A stretch of DNA of 64,000 nucleotides from Larus michahellis (Eukaryota; Chordata; Aves; Charadriiformes; Laridae): the NCBI RefSeq assembly GCF_964199755.1, contig NC_133897.1:162080678-162144677 (forward strand), written 5' to 3'. Numbering within the stretch: the stretch's first letter is position 1; each line of letters starts with the position of its first letter. The translations under genes were made by a program, and so were the position numbers. The notes below the pieces were generated by a model. The model worked only from the letters and a program-made list of their open reading frames with translations, did no database searches and was not told the origin of the DNA. Of this stretch, positions 1 to 13,226 are shown piece after piece.

Positions 1-1775
1 TTTCACTAGAAGCTGGAGAAAAAGCTCAGGCTTTGGTTGGGTTTTTTCAATAACTTCTTGAAGAAAGCGAGGATTTAAATCAGTAGTGAGGTAAAAAGCT
101 ATTGGCTGTGCAACTGCTTCACTTTTTTCTTCTCCAAAGAAAGAGCACAGAATGGTAAAGGGGAAAAAAAAAGTGTCTTTCAACAAGACTGACTCTAATA
201 AAAAATAGTGTGACTATTGTAGAGTGCACCAGAAATAGCACCTAGAAAACCAGCAAATGAAACCTGCTTTTTAAGTCCCACCAAGAAGGACAAGGAGTCT
301 GGATTTTGATATCTTACATTAGTAAACATTCAAAAAAAGTTTAGTAGCTCTAAATCAACAGTTATCTGCATATAGTAAAACTAATAATATTAGAATAACA
401 CTTTAGGCTAATGATAAATTTACATTACTTAATTTGCCATTTACCTAAAGCCGTTTAATCCACCAGAAAAATTAATTCGCTGTTAAAAGACCTTTTATAT
501 CCCATTGGGTTCAATGGACATTGGATAAACCGTTGTGAATTCACAGAAATTTCCAAAATGAAATGAAGATAAATGGTAGCTAGTTTTAATATTGATGAAT
601 TGAGACAGTATAAGTAAGGAAGACTATGAAACAATTTATACCAAATCATTTTTACTAATTCCTGTAAGTCAGCAAAAGAGTTTTTTCTAACATGAAGTTA
701 ATAATTGTATTACTAGCACATACGACAAATGCCATTGCACAGGGCCTTAGATTGAACAGAAATGCAACCGTTTTGCATGCTGTGTGTGACATCAATTCTG
801 TACTGATACACCCAATGAGTAAAACTTGGAAAACCATCAGCCCCTGCAACAACAAAACATCTATTCATATTTTTCTGTGAGCATTAAACATAGTCTGATG
901 CTATTGTTGGACTGGAGGACTGAAACAAAGTCAAGCCGTATAAGCAATCAAAGACCGAATTCTCCCTGTCTATTCCCAGCAGGGCTGTTATGTTCATCCC
1001 TGAGCATCATTGTCCAACCTCCACGGCCTCATCCATTTTCTCCTGGCCTCTGATCTTCCAGGCTGGGAACCTTACTGGGTCCTGCTGGGGTCCTGTTTGC
1101 CTTCCCAGTTCATGGATAAAGGGAAGAAAGAGAGGGCATCTGGGTCTCATCAATACATGAAGTCAAGTGTGAGCAGGGCCCGAAAGTGAATACAAGAGCT
1201 GGGAAACACAACGCAGATTGTTGGGGTTGGTTTTTTTTGTTTTGTTTGGGGTTTTGTTTTCTGTTTTCAGATATAGCTCAAGAAACTGTGTGATTTGCGT
1301 TCAGTCTCTGCAGCCACTTAAAAGATCAGTTATAACAAAGCAAAGTTTACATTTTCAAACTGTTGGTTTCAGCAACACAGCACTGCAGTGAGTTTTCACA
1401 AAGCAGCTCACCTTCAAAGCCCAGTGTGCAGTAAGCCCAGTAAGCGTGAAAAGGGGGAAGTATTTCTCTGCGCTGAGATTCTCCACTGAATTTGTCTGAA
1501 ATTCTGCCTTACTTCGATATCAATCGAGTTAACTCAGCTGTGAGGTTAAATTTAGGTCGAAGGTTTGCATTGCAAATTCTCCCCCTTCCCCATAATCCCC
1601 CAGTAACACTCACAGCAAACGTAGCAGAAGGTTGGCTACCCAAATGCTGATTTTTCACAACTACTTAAAAGATACACACTTTCAATGACAGAGTAGCACA
1701 GAAAGTGTTTTCTAAGGTCAAAGGTTTTTCCTATTTACCTAATAGCCACATTAACGTAGCTTTCACACAGAATTT
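1..1775. other. Intergenic DNA, nothing recognised
   Basis: AT-rich. A G/T-rich low-complexity stretch lies at about 1218-1262. Short open frames on both strands overlap each other and show no domains. Confidence 0.6.
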
Positions 1776-2030
1776 ATGGCTATGTCTATACAGTACATTA
1801 AACAGTGCCAGGGACGTTCCCGGACACGGGTATTCAATTCTCTGTCAGCACTAAATCATTCAGACGGTCTCTGGTGCTGTTTTGGCCAATGCCAACCAGC
1901 ACTCCCCCCAAAAATGTTGAAGAACATTTTGGGAGTTAGCACAGACCAGGGATCACTCCTAAAAGGAAGTTTGGGTGTAGCCACCCTGGTTTGGAAGCTA
2001 CAAAGCTTCAGTAGTGTGGACACTAGCTAT
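1776..2030. mobile_element. Candidate non-autonomous DNA transposon (MITE-like) with imperfect inverted ends
   Basis: The left end, ATGGCTATGTCTATACAGTAC, and the reverse complement of the right end, ATAGCTAGTGTCCACACTAC, align over about 20 bases with a few mismatches and one inserted base. The 255-bp interior has no transposase. The end sequence recalls the 'GGCTATGTCTACAC' ends of old hAT-like elements common in turtles and birds. I could not identify a convincing target-site duplication. The open frame at 1776-2033 on the + strand coincides with the element and is not thought to be a gene. Confidence 0.45.
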
Positions 2031-2288
2031 TAGCTTCAGTGGCAGATGATGGTCTTGGTTACTTTTGACTTGTTAGAGTAACAGTAGTCTATGATTTTGT
2101 TGTATGAAAATGTACATGCCAAGAAAGAGATGCTTACAAAAGGGTGAAATTTATAGCCATCATAGATCATAAAAATCACCTTTCCATTGTAGTAGCCAGC
2201 AGTGCATGTTATTAAGGCAGTTTATAAAAATAGTGGATATAGGAGATGAAGACAATTCCAGACGGATGGGTCCAACAGGTACAATGTA

Positions 2289-2458
2289 CTGTGAGGGTGA
2301 CCGAGCACTGAAACAGTTTGTTCAGTGAGGTTGTCCAGTCTCAGATCCTGGAGATATTCAAAAGCTGCCTGGACATCATCCTGGGCAATTGGCTCTAGAT
2401 GGCCCTGCTTGACCTCCAGAGGTTCCTTCCAACCTCAGCCATTCTGTGATTCTGAGAA
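2289..2458 (+). mobile_element. CR1 LINE 3'-end fragment, sense on + strand
   Basis: About 170 bp of diverged CR1. CTGTGAGGGTGACCGAGCAC is followed by the Leu-rich ORF-end region, the CTCCAGAGGTTCCTTCCAAC block and a single ATTCTGTGATTCTG tail. It belongs to a CR1 subtype different from the copy at 22.7 kb, since the sequence between the two blocks differs. Confidence 0.88.
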
Positions 2459-5400
2459 TCTCTGTTCCTGGGTGTGCTCCTACACTATAGTGTAGAGGAA
2501 AGTGGGAAAGAGACTGGTGAACAGGTGAGATAAGGGAGTTGAACAAAGCAAAAAATATCTTTACTACCTTTCCCTTGTAGTGATAGAACATCAAACCCTG
2601 CTACTGGCTAACTCAAGTTGGAATGCAACTTTTTCCTTTAAAGGCAGAATTATTTCTCACAAAAGGTGATGAATTGTCCAGCTTCTGCACAGTACAAGAA
2701 AAGCACAGGGAATAAAAAAAGATAACTTCTTTGTCGTGGATTGACAAGCATGTTATTAAGGCCATTTATTCTACAAATATGCCTCCAGAACAAGTAAGCT
2801 GTCATCCTGTCACCTGAAAGAACTGCAGAGGCCAACAATTAAGGTCACTAAGTAGACATCTGACCATGAGAAACAGGGCTGAGATCACTGCATTCACTTT
2901 TGACCACAGGATGCAGGATAAAAGGTCCTATATCCCATAATTCATCAGGCTTATCAAGTCAGAAATATGGCCACCTCTGTGGTCTTACTTACTGAATATG
3001 CTTGAGCGTTAAAGCACTAATAAATCAACTTTTTAGGTAAAATTTGCGAGGGAAACATTTCAGATGTCTCTTTAATATTTCACAGCTTGAAGAGGGTTAT
3101 TGCCCCCTTACCTCTCACTTCTTAAAGGGTTGAGAGTTTGAAAGACAGGTCTATACCACTTCCTTCTCATATCTACTGCACCACATGTTATTCTCTCTAA
3201 ATAACTTACGATCTGGGTTAGATTCATCAAACATTTCTTGATAACTAGGTAGAAAGATTTTGACCCTATTAGTAAAATATATATTTCATCACTTTTAAAA
3301 AATCTATATTCATGGATTTTTTTAAAACTTCTCTTGGACACCAGAGCAATTGATGGTACTAGGGAGAGCAATGGTTCTTACCACTGAAAATGGGCCGTGG
3401 CTTCACAGAGGTCACTGCTCATTAAATGACTGGTGTAAGAGCCAAATGAGGGTGGAGAAGGGGAAGAAGGATAATAAAACAAAAGTGGAAGGAGTAAATC
3501 CAACATGGGGCTCAGCTCAGCTCATACCTACCACTGAAACAGGTCATGCAAAGCAGGTCTCTTCTCCTGGCTGTGAACACACAGTGCATGCCCAGAATTT
3601 CCCTGGTTAAGCAGACAGGTCCCCACCTCTTGCTTTCTACCAGGGCCGTGACAGGGTAAAAAGAGTGAGCAAAGTAGGTCGACAGTGTCTGGACGAGCCC
3701 ATCTGGTCTGTTCAGGGTCACCTAATCAGCAACACCAACAGCTGTCTGGAAGCTGCAGATAAGGTGTATATTTTCAGTGATACCTGATGGCACTACCAAT
3801 ATTTTCTATATGTCGTTATCACTTAGTACATTCCTCCCAGGTAGCAGACTATGCTAGATGGGGAAAAAAATTTCTGTCCCTATTGGTGGGTAGGATGATG
3901 TTTGGACAGATAAATCCTTTGAAACCACCGTGGCTGAGAAAGGCCTTGGGCCAGGGTCTCACTTTGTGGGTAAGAGCTTCTGACCACTTGTCTTGAAGAT
4001 AAAGGAGTGACACTACCACTGCTTCTCTTTCCACTTTAAATGACAAGACTAAATCACCGTCATACGACCTTTTTCAGAGAACAATTGTAGGGGCTTATCC
4101 TAAAGACTTTGGGCTCTAGCTTCCAAGTAACGGGGTAAATCTCTCTGGAAGACCTTTGTTGAGACTTCTCAATTCTGGAAGATAGTCAGGGTTGAAAATG
4201 CATCCACATGTTTAGCAGATTCAACAGACTACATGGTGAGAGGTGAACCTGAGCTCTGAAATGGTTGAGTTGATCTAATAGCTCATGATAATCAGAGGAA
4301 TGGTCTACTTATGATTATATATTCTCATTGCATCTTACATTCATGAGAGACCTTGCACCTCAATAATGCAGGAGAAAACTGTTCACTCGTTCTTCTTAGG
4401 GCAGTTTTCTTCTAGCATAAGGGAGGGAATAAAGAGAGAGGAGGGGAAAAAAAACTATACCTCTGGCTTAGTTTAGCCTTTTTCATGAAACCTCACCCTC
4501 AGAGTGCACATACTTAACTTGCTTTCTCGGCCTAAATCTTCCTGTACAACAGATAGAAAGCCAAACCTCTGAGATCTGGATGCAACCCTAGGCATCAGGG
4601 AACTCCACTTGTAGATACTTAAGTCTTATATTGAATTAATTCAACAAGAGTCAATAGGCTACTGTTCAAAAAACCTCAAGGCCCAGTAACCACAGGGCAA
4701 CCGCAGTCAATAGATCTGAGCTCTGTTGCACTGTTCTAACGACCCTCTGTCTGAGTTAAATTGTCCTCTTCTTCATTGCTCAAAGATGGTGAGTAATATG
4801 GAGAAAGAGATATATGTTAGCATGTGCAAAACACTTCGGGAATCCCCCAAGATATGGGTATTTTGTTGTATAAGTGAAAACTATTTGCACCATCATTTAA
4901 AAAATAGGCCCTTGCGTACATCTGCAACAAACAAACTGGTCCCAACTCATGAAAACAGATATTCCAATGGATAATTTAACACTTCAGTAACTCAGTTATT
5001 TACCATTTTTATTCTTGTTATTAATAATGTTTGCACCATTATTAATCCAGGATCTTATTTACTTTTGTGTTATCAGGATTAAGTCAGACTGGAATTCAAT
5101 TTTTTTAATATATGTTAAATGGTAGCTTTTGGTCTCATTAAGGTAATTCCTAATGGACAAGCCATAAGAGGTGAGTGTCTGTGCCCTCAAAAGTACACCA
5201 ACTAATGGAAAAGACTGAAGAGATGAATGACATAAAGAAGTAGTAAGTAAAAGTGGAAGAAGGGATTTTGAAAACAACATGTTATTTCAGTATTAGTCAT
5301 CAATATGCATAGTTCAGACTTAATCGATAGTGGTAATTACAACTCCTTACTGACCTAGTCATTATCATATGGCAATATTATATAAATATTCCTATTATTG

Positions 5401-8400
5401 GAATGGATTACCATTATTATTCACAGCTACATTAATTTTTATAGTGACATAATGGTCAAAATCCTTTTAATCCATGTGTGGCATATTAAAATTTTAGTTT
5501 TGCTCCATCCACCATAGCACAGTTCAGCTGATGATGAATTTTCTGATTACTTAACCCTGAAGAAATATTCCTGCTAAACTGCTGTTTTCTCTCCTCTAGT
5601 CACAATCTACATTTCAGAATAGCAGGACAAGTGCTGGGAGGTGTTTCAAGCATTTATAATTTGACTTCAGTGAAAGTTACAGATGCTTGATACTTTTCAG
5701 GTCATGAACCAACGTCTGCTTCTGCAGCTACTGAAGCACTGATGCTGTCCGCTGTAATTTGAGTTCACTTTCAAATCATGGATTTTGACCCCCCCATCGC
5801 ACGTGGGGAAGAGAGAGCCACACGCAAAGAATCATACAGATTTATTTCTCATGATTGCATTGAGTATTCTTCAAGGCAACTAAGTAATAGTAAAGCTGTA
5901 TTTGTAGAACAGTTTCTATACACAAGTCATAAAAGTACTTTACAAACAGCACAGGCCTACATTTCACGTCCAACTCTCCCAGCGATTCTGATTGATAAAC
6001 TCTTGTTGTAAGATTTGGTTAGCCTTTGCTCCAAGTTCACGGCTCCAGGTAATCAACAAATTATTTGTTTATCAACAAAACAGAACAAAACATTTATGGA
6101 AATAATCATTTAGTTTACTTATCCAGTAAAACTAGCCATAAAAGTGCCAAGTTTGGGTTTTATATTTTATGCTTAAGTGATCAAATTTCAAAAAGTATTG
6201 GCACATCAATAAAATTAAAATCTGAGAAGAGACAAATACATAAAGGTATCATTCCGGTGTTCATATATGGCCATGTATTTCTGTGCCTAGAGATTAGATG
6301 CTGTTTTGGAGAGGGCCGTGTGCATTTCACGTACTCACCTCTGGGGTCTGCAGTATTTCTGATAAGTATTTTCTAGAGAGGAACGCAGAGCTGTATTGAC
6401 GTTTCAGCACGGGTAAGACCTGCTGCACGGATGTTGTCCAGCTGATCTAAGTTTACACAACGATTCTGAAATTTCTCAAACGGGCTGACCATCCAAGGAG
6501 TGGAGGCTGTGAGTCCTCCTGTGTCTGAAGGGACACGGAACAGATTGCAGTTGCACAGAATTGCATAAAATCTTCTAACTCCACTCAAAATAAATTTTCA
6601 GGCAGAAAAAAGATGTAACTGAGGAAATGTTGATGTATGCTAGCCATAAACCATTGGGCTCTGCAAAGCAGAGATCCGAAGCAGAAGAAGGAAGGTATAT
6701 TAAATGTCTTGCAAGATGTTGCAAATAAAAAATAATTGAATTAAAAGTTGTGCATTAAAGAAATCTCACCAGTGGGGTGACAATGACTGTCAAGATCTCC
6801 ACAAGTTCACAGCTCTCTATTTATTGTATTTTTGGAAGGATTTTGATCTTGAAAGATCTTCATCACTTATAAATGAACCAGTCATTAGTAGTCTTTTATG
6901 TATCTCCAGAGAGCTATCACAACTCTCATTAACTGCTATATCTAAACAACTGAAATCTCCTGTTCCAAAGGCATGTATTTTCAAGTCTGAATCTTTACCC
7001 GTTACCATGTCTTGTCTTACAGAAGCAGAATAAAGCCTGAATAAATTAGGGTAAACCACAAATCTTTCAGCAGCACCTAAGTTAGTGTTTAGGATGTATC
7101 CAAGATATATTGAACTTCATATTTCAGTCTCAGAGACTTTTTCAAGAAAATGAGGAAAAAGCAAAGGACTGTCACAAAATACTTCTTGCAAACTGAAATA
7201 AAAGTGTTTTTCTCAAAAATTGTTGGCGATCTAATTTATATCATCCATTTGCTAGCTATGAAAGTTATTGTTTAGGTCAGAAAGGAAACCTGTAATAAGA
7301 AGTTTTTTATGCAAAGCCAATTTGGACAATTATTGAATCATATCAAGAAAAGCAGCTGTGTTGCTTGTTCTTTTTTTTGCCACAGATTTCCAGAGGGGAA
7401 AGAGATATCCAGAAATGAGTTGTCACCTCATTCGCAGCTTCCACCCTGCCCTTTGTCTGGCTCTTTGTCTAAGACTGTGTAAAAACACTGTATGTGCTTA
7501 ATGAAATCATCTTGTCTTACTACTATCCTTTATTTTAGCTAGAAATGCAAAACATATCCATACTGAACGAGAGAAAAGGTCCACCTTGCTGAGTCTGCGA
7601 CAGCGGCCAGTAGCTGCTCTTTATAGAAAGGTATAAAATCAGACTCAGGATCCAATTGGTATTTTTCCTCATCCACCTTACCAGCTTCCAGCAAAAATAT
7701 AACGGGTTGCTTTGTACTCATCTTTTCACCCAATTTCTTCCCTTCCTGCTAACTTGAAGGATTTTATGAAGCACTATAACTACACAATCACTGTCCTCTT
7801 TTATGGGCACAGAGAGCATTTCCCCTCCCCCCCCCCTCTTTTATCACATTTATAGTCTTTGCCTGCCAAGGTACTTTTATGGTGGTGGGAATGATCACCT
7901 CACTCTTGATAAAGTCTGGAGTATCCCTTGGTGCTCCATATAACTTGTCACAATATTCTTAACAACAGCTCGTTGCGTATTCCTGAGCGACTGACGCTTG
8001 CTGCCGACTCCCCTGATGTGCTTTCTGACACTGTTAAAAAATATTCTTCTTTACAGCATCCGCCACACAGCGCTGTGCACCATTTCTTTCCGACTTCTGC
8101 TCTTGGTTTCTTCACTCGCCTTAACTCCTGGGCTTTTGCCTTTGGAGACAATGAAAATTTATACATTTGCTTTGCACAGTAACTGCACAAACAATTTGGA
8201 GGAAAACATTTCCTTCGCTGCATTGCATTTCTGTTGAGAGTGCTGTGAGTGTTCTTGTAAGGGGTATATCCCCAACACGTTTTTTTTAATGTAACTGCAA
8301 ACCAGGAATGTTTACCTCAAAGTATTTTATGGAGAGCAGCTTGCCGTGTTACCAACTCTCGGCTTTCCATTCAGCTCAGCCTTGCTGCCTGGTTCCTCTG

Positions 8401-9634
8401 CATTTCCAGCTCACAGAAGATTACATGCATGCTTTCTGTACTGAAATGTGTGACCTAAAGGGAATAAAAGACCAAGCAATAGTATAGATTCGGTTCTTCT
8501 TCAGAGACCTAAACGGGAAAGAATTATTGAAGATACTGTTAAGGCCCCTTGCTGAATCATCAAACTATTTTGCAGTGGTAATTGAGACGGCATATAAATA
8601 CTGCATAGATATCTCTTCAGGCCCTCTTCATAGAGCAGTTATATTCCATTAAAGTGCTTTTCTTGTACAGGTTAATCTCTCAGAATAAAAGTGGAAAATA
8701 CAGCAACAAAACAAGATGATATTTTCACTACTCAATAAACCTCTCTTCCCTTGTCTGTAAATAAACGAGGCATCACCTCCAGGGCTTCTGAAGACTCAAA
8801 AGGGCAAGGAAAGGAATTAAAAAAAATATCGCAGCCTGCTCCGACAAAATCATGATATTTATTAAAAACAAACAAACAAAACAGCATGTCAAATGCTGTC
8901 CTGCTTTATGCTTCGCAGACCCTCGCTGATTTATTTGGCATACAAGTTAAACCAGCTTTGGACCCAATCTGACTGTAGACTGAACACTTGCCTTCCGCTC
9001 TCGTTGATTGAGATAAAGGTGAAAACAACCTCCCGGTTAACAGGAAGCAGAAAAGCTGTTTCTTTGAAAATGAGAATGACAAATCAGGCTTGATGATCGA
9101 GACAAACCCAAAGTGTGAAAGAAGGAGTAGAGCAAGCTGCAATATCACCTCTTGTAATTTCTTGTGCATCCCTCACTTTCCTTTTTCTTGTCCTGTGATT
9201 TTTTTTTTAGTACCAGAACAATATCTACAGCAACTGAACAGCACCTGATATATTTTGGATACTATGATAGTGCAACTACCAGTGATAAAAATACATTCTC
9301 CTTGCAGCTGCACACATAGGAAAGTATTTCAACACCCAGCGTTGGATTGATTTCACATTATAAGCTTAAAAAATACAAATGCCTCTCCTAAGGGAAGTGA
9401 AGTCCTGCAGTGTAACACCTAGATTCCAGTACCAGGGTACTTAGATAAACTCCATGTATTTATAATATATCTAATTATATACTATCTGCCATTCTGTTTT
9501 GACACCTTTGTCCTTCTCTTCCTGCCCCAAACTGTTGCATATTTTGCCAGACAATTGTTTCTCGCCCAAGCCGTGGTCACATTTTCTTCATGGGCCTTGT
9601 ATTTTCGTACAAAAAGGGTGTTTAAAGGAGTTCA
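2459..9634. other. Intergenic DNA, no gene recognised
   Basis: No exon, RNA gene or repeat family identified. A run of 10 C is at 7827-7836 and an AAAC-type repeat at 8863-8882. The stretch 7960-8130 has more CpG than its surroundings but no recognisable coding content. The open frames here are all under 105 codons and overlap on both strands. Confidence 0.6.
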
Positions 9635-9690
9635 TAAAATGCTTTTGGGGATGAAAGGCACTATATAAATCTCAGTTATTACTATTAAAA
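9635..9690 (+). mobile_element. Possible old LINE/SINE 3' tail
   Basis: AATGCTTTTGGGGATGAAAGG, then CACTATATAAATCTCAGTTATTAC, resembles the 'gggatgaaaggcgctatataaatgcaagttattatt' end shared by old amniote L2/CR1-type retroposons. Only about 55 bp can be aligned by eye, and the family is uncertain. Confidence 0.4.
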
Positions 9691-10055
9691 GAGCACTGAG
9701 TGAGTTGTCTAGAGGCCACTCCAGTACATGGTTGGCTCTTGATCCATAAATCATAGAAACCTGCATTACTGCTTTGCTTTACTCTATATGAAACAAGTGT
9801 TGGATGATACCTGGTATTTCACCAGCTGCTTTCCTGCAATTTCTCAAAGAAAGTAACACAATATATGGCCCATCTGCGGTGAGAACATCTGAAATACCAC
9901 AGACAGTAAAAGCCTTTGAGTAAAGTTCTTCCACAGACTTTTGATGATATGCTCTGTAGCCCTTACTCACTTTCTCTCTAGTTTTCCATGGAAAAGTACT
10001 ATGCTTATATCACTGTTCATTTTTTTTTATGTGCATGAGAATTTGATGAGAATTT

Positions 10056-10070
10056 AAAAAAAAAAAAAAA
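10056..10070. repeat. Run of 15 A
   Basis: Mononucleotide tract in intergenic DNA. Confidence 0.8.
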
Positions 10071-10460
10071 TGTTCCTTTTCCTTTGCTTTAGGCTTCTGG
10101 TTGTTAAAATTTTCATTTAGGTCTGCACAAAGGATCAATCAGCCCATTATTACCTCATTGCTAGCAAGTACAAATTTAGCACCTGCAAGAGTCCTAACAA
10201 AGGACTAATCTTGTATCCTTCACTTATGCAAGTAAATTGTCAGATGTTAGTGGAACTAATTACGAGAGCATTGCTTTCTGCTTTCATCAGGACTTCAAGG
10301 CCTGATTGAAGCATGGTCAATATACCCCACTGTCTTCCAATAACTTCTTTATTCCAGATGTTGACTTAAAAAGTAGTGTCCTCTTTGAAGAGTGTGAAAG
10401 AACTCTATAAGCATCAATTCCTACAGCGACCTGTAAGTGGGCTACAGTCATCCTACAGGC

Positions 10461-10530
10461 AGGTCAACCGAGTCGCCGCAAGGCTGGGCGGCTCATCTGA
10501 CACATCGTCGTCAGCGACTGAGCCACATTT
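10461..10530. other. CpG-bearing segment with a compact hairpin
   Basis: Seven CpG in about 60 bp in an otherwise CpG-poor region. GGCTCA (10490-10495) pairs with TGAGCC (10519-10524), and inside it CTGAC (10497-10501) pairs with GTCAG (10510-10514), leaving an 8-nt loop and an asymmetric bulge. AGTCGC (10471-10476) can also pair with GCGACT (10514-10519). No known RNA family recognised. Confidence 0.5.
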
Positions 10531-11046
10531 TCCATAACCCACACAATTCTTGTCATTAAATTCCACTCAATTCCCTATAAGCACTCTGTGCCTTTGATTT
10601 ATACTCAATTTCTTTAGATCCACAAAGCAGCCACTAATTGTACTCTATGTACACGGTGGAATGGGACCTTAAGGGATAGGATTTTAGGAACTCTGATGAC
10701 ACCTCTCTAGTTAGTGCGGTGTAGCAGTATCCTATTTAAGATTGCTTTGTTTAATTATTTAAGAGCAATTATGCTAACTGGATATACTCTAACTGTAATT
10801 TATTAACTCATACACTTGAATTATGCAAGTCTCTACGTACACTTCACAGAATTACAGAGGGACTAGAATAAGGTAATGGTATCAAACCGCTACGGAATAT
10901 TCCCTCTGCTGAGAAGTACAGAAGCTCTCTTATCTCTCCCAGCAAAGGGGTTCATCAGCTTTTTCAAACTATGCACTAAGACCGTAAGAATCACTTTATA
11001 CCAGCAGCAGTTGTTCATACAGACAGTATTAAGAAAATGTATGCAT

Positions 11047-11105
11047 TTTATATATAAGTATATATATACATACGCATAAGTAAATATTTACACATATGTA
11101 TGCTT
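11047..11105. repeat. TA/ATAC-rich simple repeat
   Basis: TATATA and ACATAC/ACATAT units; low complexity. Confidence 0.7.
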
Positions 11106-12373
11106 TCATAGATATGTCTTCAATGTAATACTACAATTCGCTTCCCTTTTTTGTGTAAAAATTGATACCGCATCCATCTGTTCATCCCTCTCTCTCTCTG
11201 CTCCTCTGAATATGCTTCGTCACACTCTGATCCTTGTCTCTTTTTCTACTCTTGTGGTTTCTTGTGGTCTACTCATCTTGTCTGAGCTAGGTTGCCATAT
11301 TAAATGGTCCCTTCTCACTGGAAATACTGTCCATTCCCCTGAATCCCTCTTCGCCACCATCCTCTGCATATACTGCCCGGCTGCCTCTTGCCTGCCTGCA
11401 TGGGACATCTTTTTTCTCTGGAAAATGACAGCTCTGGAAGCAGCACCTTAAGAACAGCTCTTCCTGCTCCCATATAGTGTCTGTTCTTGTCATCAGCACC
11501 TAGATTCTTCTCTTCTTGCCATTCAGGAACTTTTACACATTTCAGAGCTGTCATTTGCAAAAAGAATGGAGACACATGGAGCAGCAGATGAAGAAAAAAA
11601 AAAAAAATCTAGACTAAATCATGTGAGCAACCAGCTCCCTGAAAGCCATAGCAAGCACTCACAGACCATCGCAGTGTCATAAATTAATTTGGAACAGCTT
11701 AGAAAGGAAAACTTTTAGCACTCGAGATTCTTACATATAGCAGTCTCTTCAACAGAATATCGCTTTAGCTACAGCATGTATCTTTCTTAACCCAAGATGC
11801 TTACCAGAACTCTGCTGTGCTCCAGACAATATGTCATAGACATCATGAACATGCTGTAGGTCCTAGATTCTGGGCTGCAGCATCTCTGCTTTTCAAATAT
11901 ATCGGCAGAGGACAGAAAACTGGTAACAGCAATTCTACAAAGCTTTTGAGCCAGGAGGAGGACAGGATTGCAACCAAATACTGCCTCGGAGGCTCAGGTG
12001 TTGTAAAGTAAAAAGGGGGAAAATTCATAATTTACCTGGACTGCCTACTCTGGCAAAAAAAATGTAACTTGCTCTAAACTAAGAGCTTGCCAAAAACTTA
12101 AAGTCAGGCAGGAATGCCTGAGAAAGATTATTAGAAGATACAGAATGCTTTCCTGCACAAACAGAACTGAGTAATCACTAACGCACAACATCCCTCTTAC
12201 ACTTAACCTTTATGTGCTACCAAAGTACAGTGCCAAGATTGTCCTTCCAGCACACGTCTGTAACTGAAAGCTTTTAATACCCTCCTTCTGCCTTCCTCAA
12301 AGCCAAGCTATCATGAACATAGAAAAATTTAACCACTTATTAAACAGCACTATCTTGTCAGGCAATATGTTCT

Positions 12374-13226
12374 TTACCGCAGGGCACAAGTGAATTGAAT
12401 GTGCAAGAGAGACAAAGTGTCTAACAAAGGAAAAGTTGCTGCATGACAAGGATTGCCTCTCCTCTCCCAAGGAGTCCGACGAGGAAGGAAACCTCCTCCT
12501 GGAGTACAAAACAAAGCAATCCTATGACAGGAAATAAGGCAACAGGAAATTGCACAAATAAAGATGTAGAAAGAGACTGGTGGACCTGAATTTTGTAGCT
12601 TTTTTTTGGTAAGTGCTTGCTTCAATAATAAGAAGAAAACCTGGGACCTAATTGCTTTGATCACCTGGCTCATGGTGAACGTATCTCGCCCGTCCGTGTT
12701 TTCTGCAAAGTGGAGTTGGAAAAACCGAGTCTCGTTGTCATGTTTTACACCACCACCGCACAAAGATGGCACACAGCAAGCTGAGTACAGAAAGCAGCTG
12801 AGAACCTGGCCTTGTGGCAGGCACTCGTATGCTGAAGAACACAAAATAAATATCATTGTACAACTATGGGTTTTTAACACTGCGGGAAAGCCGTCATCGG
12901 GGATTGCTTCAGTGAAAGAAAATGCAAGAAATAGTTCTCCCATGGCAATATTAATGCATCTTTATTGCACAGTAAAGATGCACGCATATGTCCTGACAGA
13001 GAGAGGTCAGAATGAGCACAGGCTCATCCAGCTTTACTGCCCTGCAGCTTCAGCATATCGACACCTGCACCATCCGTGGAGACACAACAGCGCAAACAGC
13101 TCAGAACTACGTTTCCGTGCCAGTAACTCTCTTCTTCCACTGAGACTGCTGCTGATACAGATTCACGCTAGCTCACATTTCTTTCCTGTCTTTAACGCGA
13201 TGTCTAAATCCGTAATTACCAGCTGA
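12374..13226. other. Unusually open stretch on both strands, no gene recognised
   Basis: A + strand frame runs to 13226 (185 codons from its first ATG at 12672, starting MVNVSRPSVF). A minus-strand frame covers 12374-12943 (up to 189 codons, counting a possible non-ATG start). CpG density is somewhat above the neighbouring DNA. Neither translation shows a recognisable domain, signal peptide or repeat, and the strong overlap means at most one could be real. It could be a non-coding RNA exon, a conserved element or chance. Confidence 0.3.

Larger units (their letters stand above)
9691..12373. other. Intergenic DNA, no gene recognised
   Basis: Apart from the A run, the CpG-bearing hairpin near 10.5 kb and the TA repeat near 11.05 kb, nothing is identified. 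The overlapping open frames at 11212-11575 show no domain. Confidence 0.6.

Noticed and set aside
7539..7733. 64-codon minus-strand frame with an acidic, protein-like stretch.
   Set aside because: Too short, no recognisable family, and no splice sites that join it to another frame.
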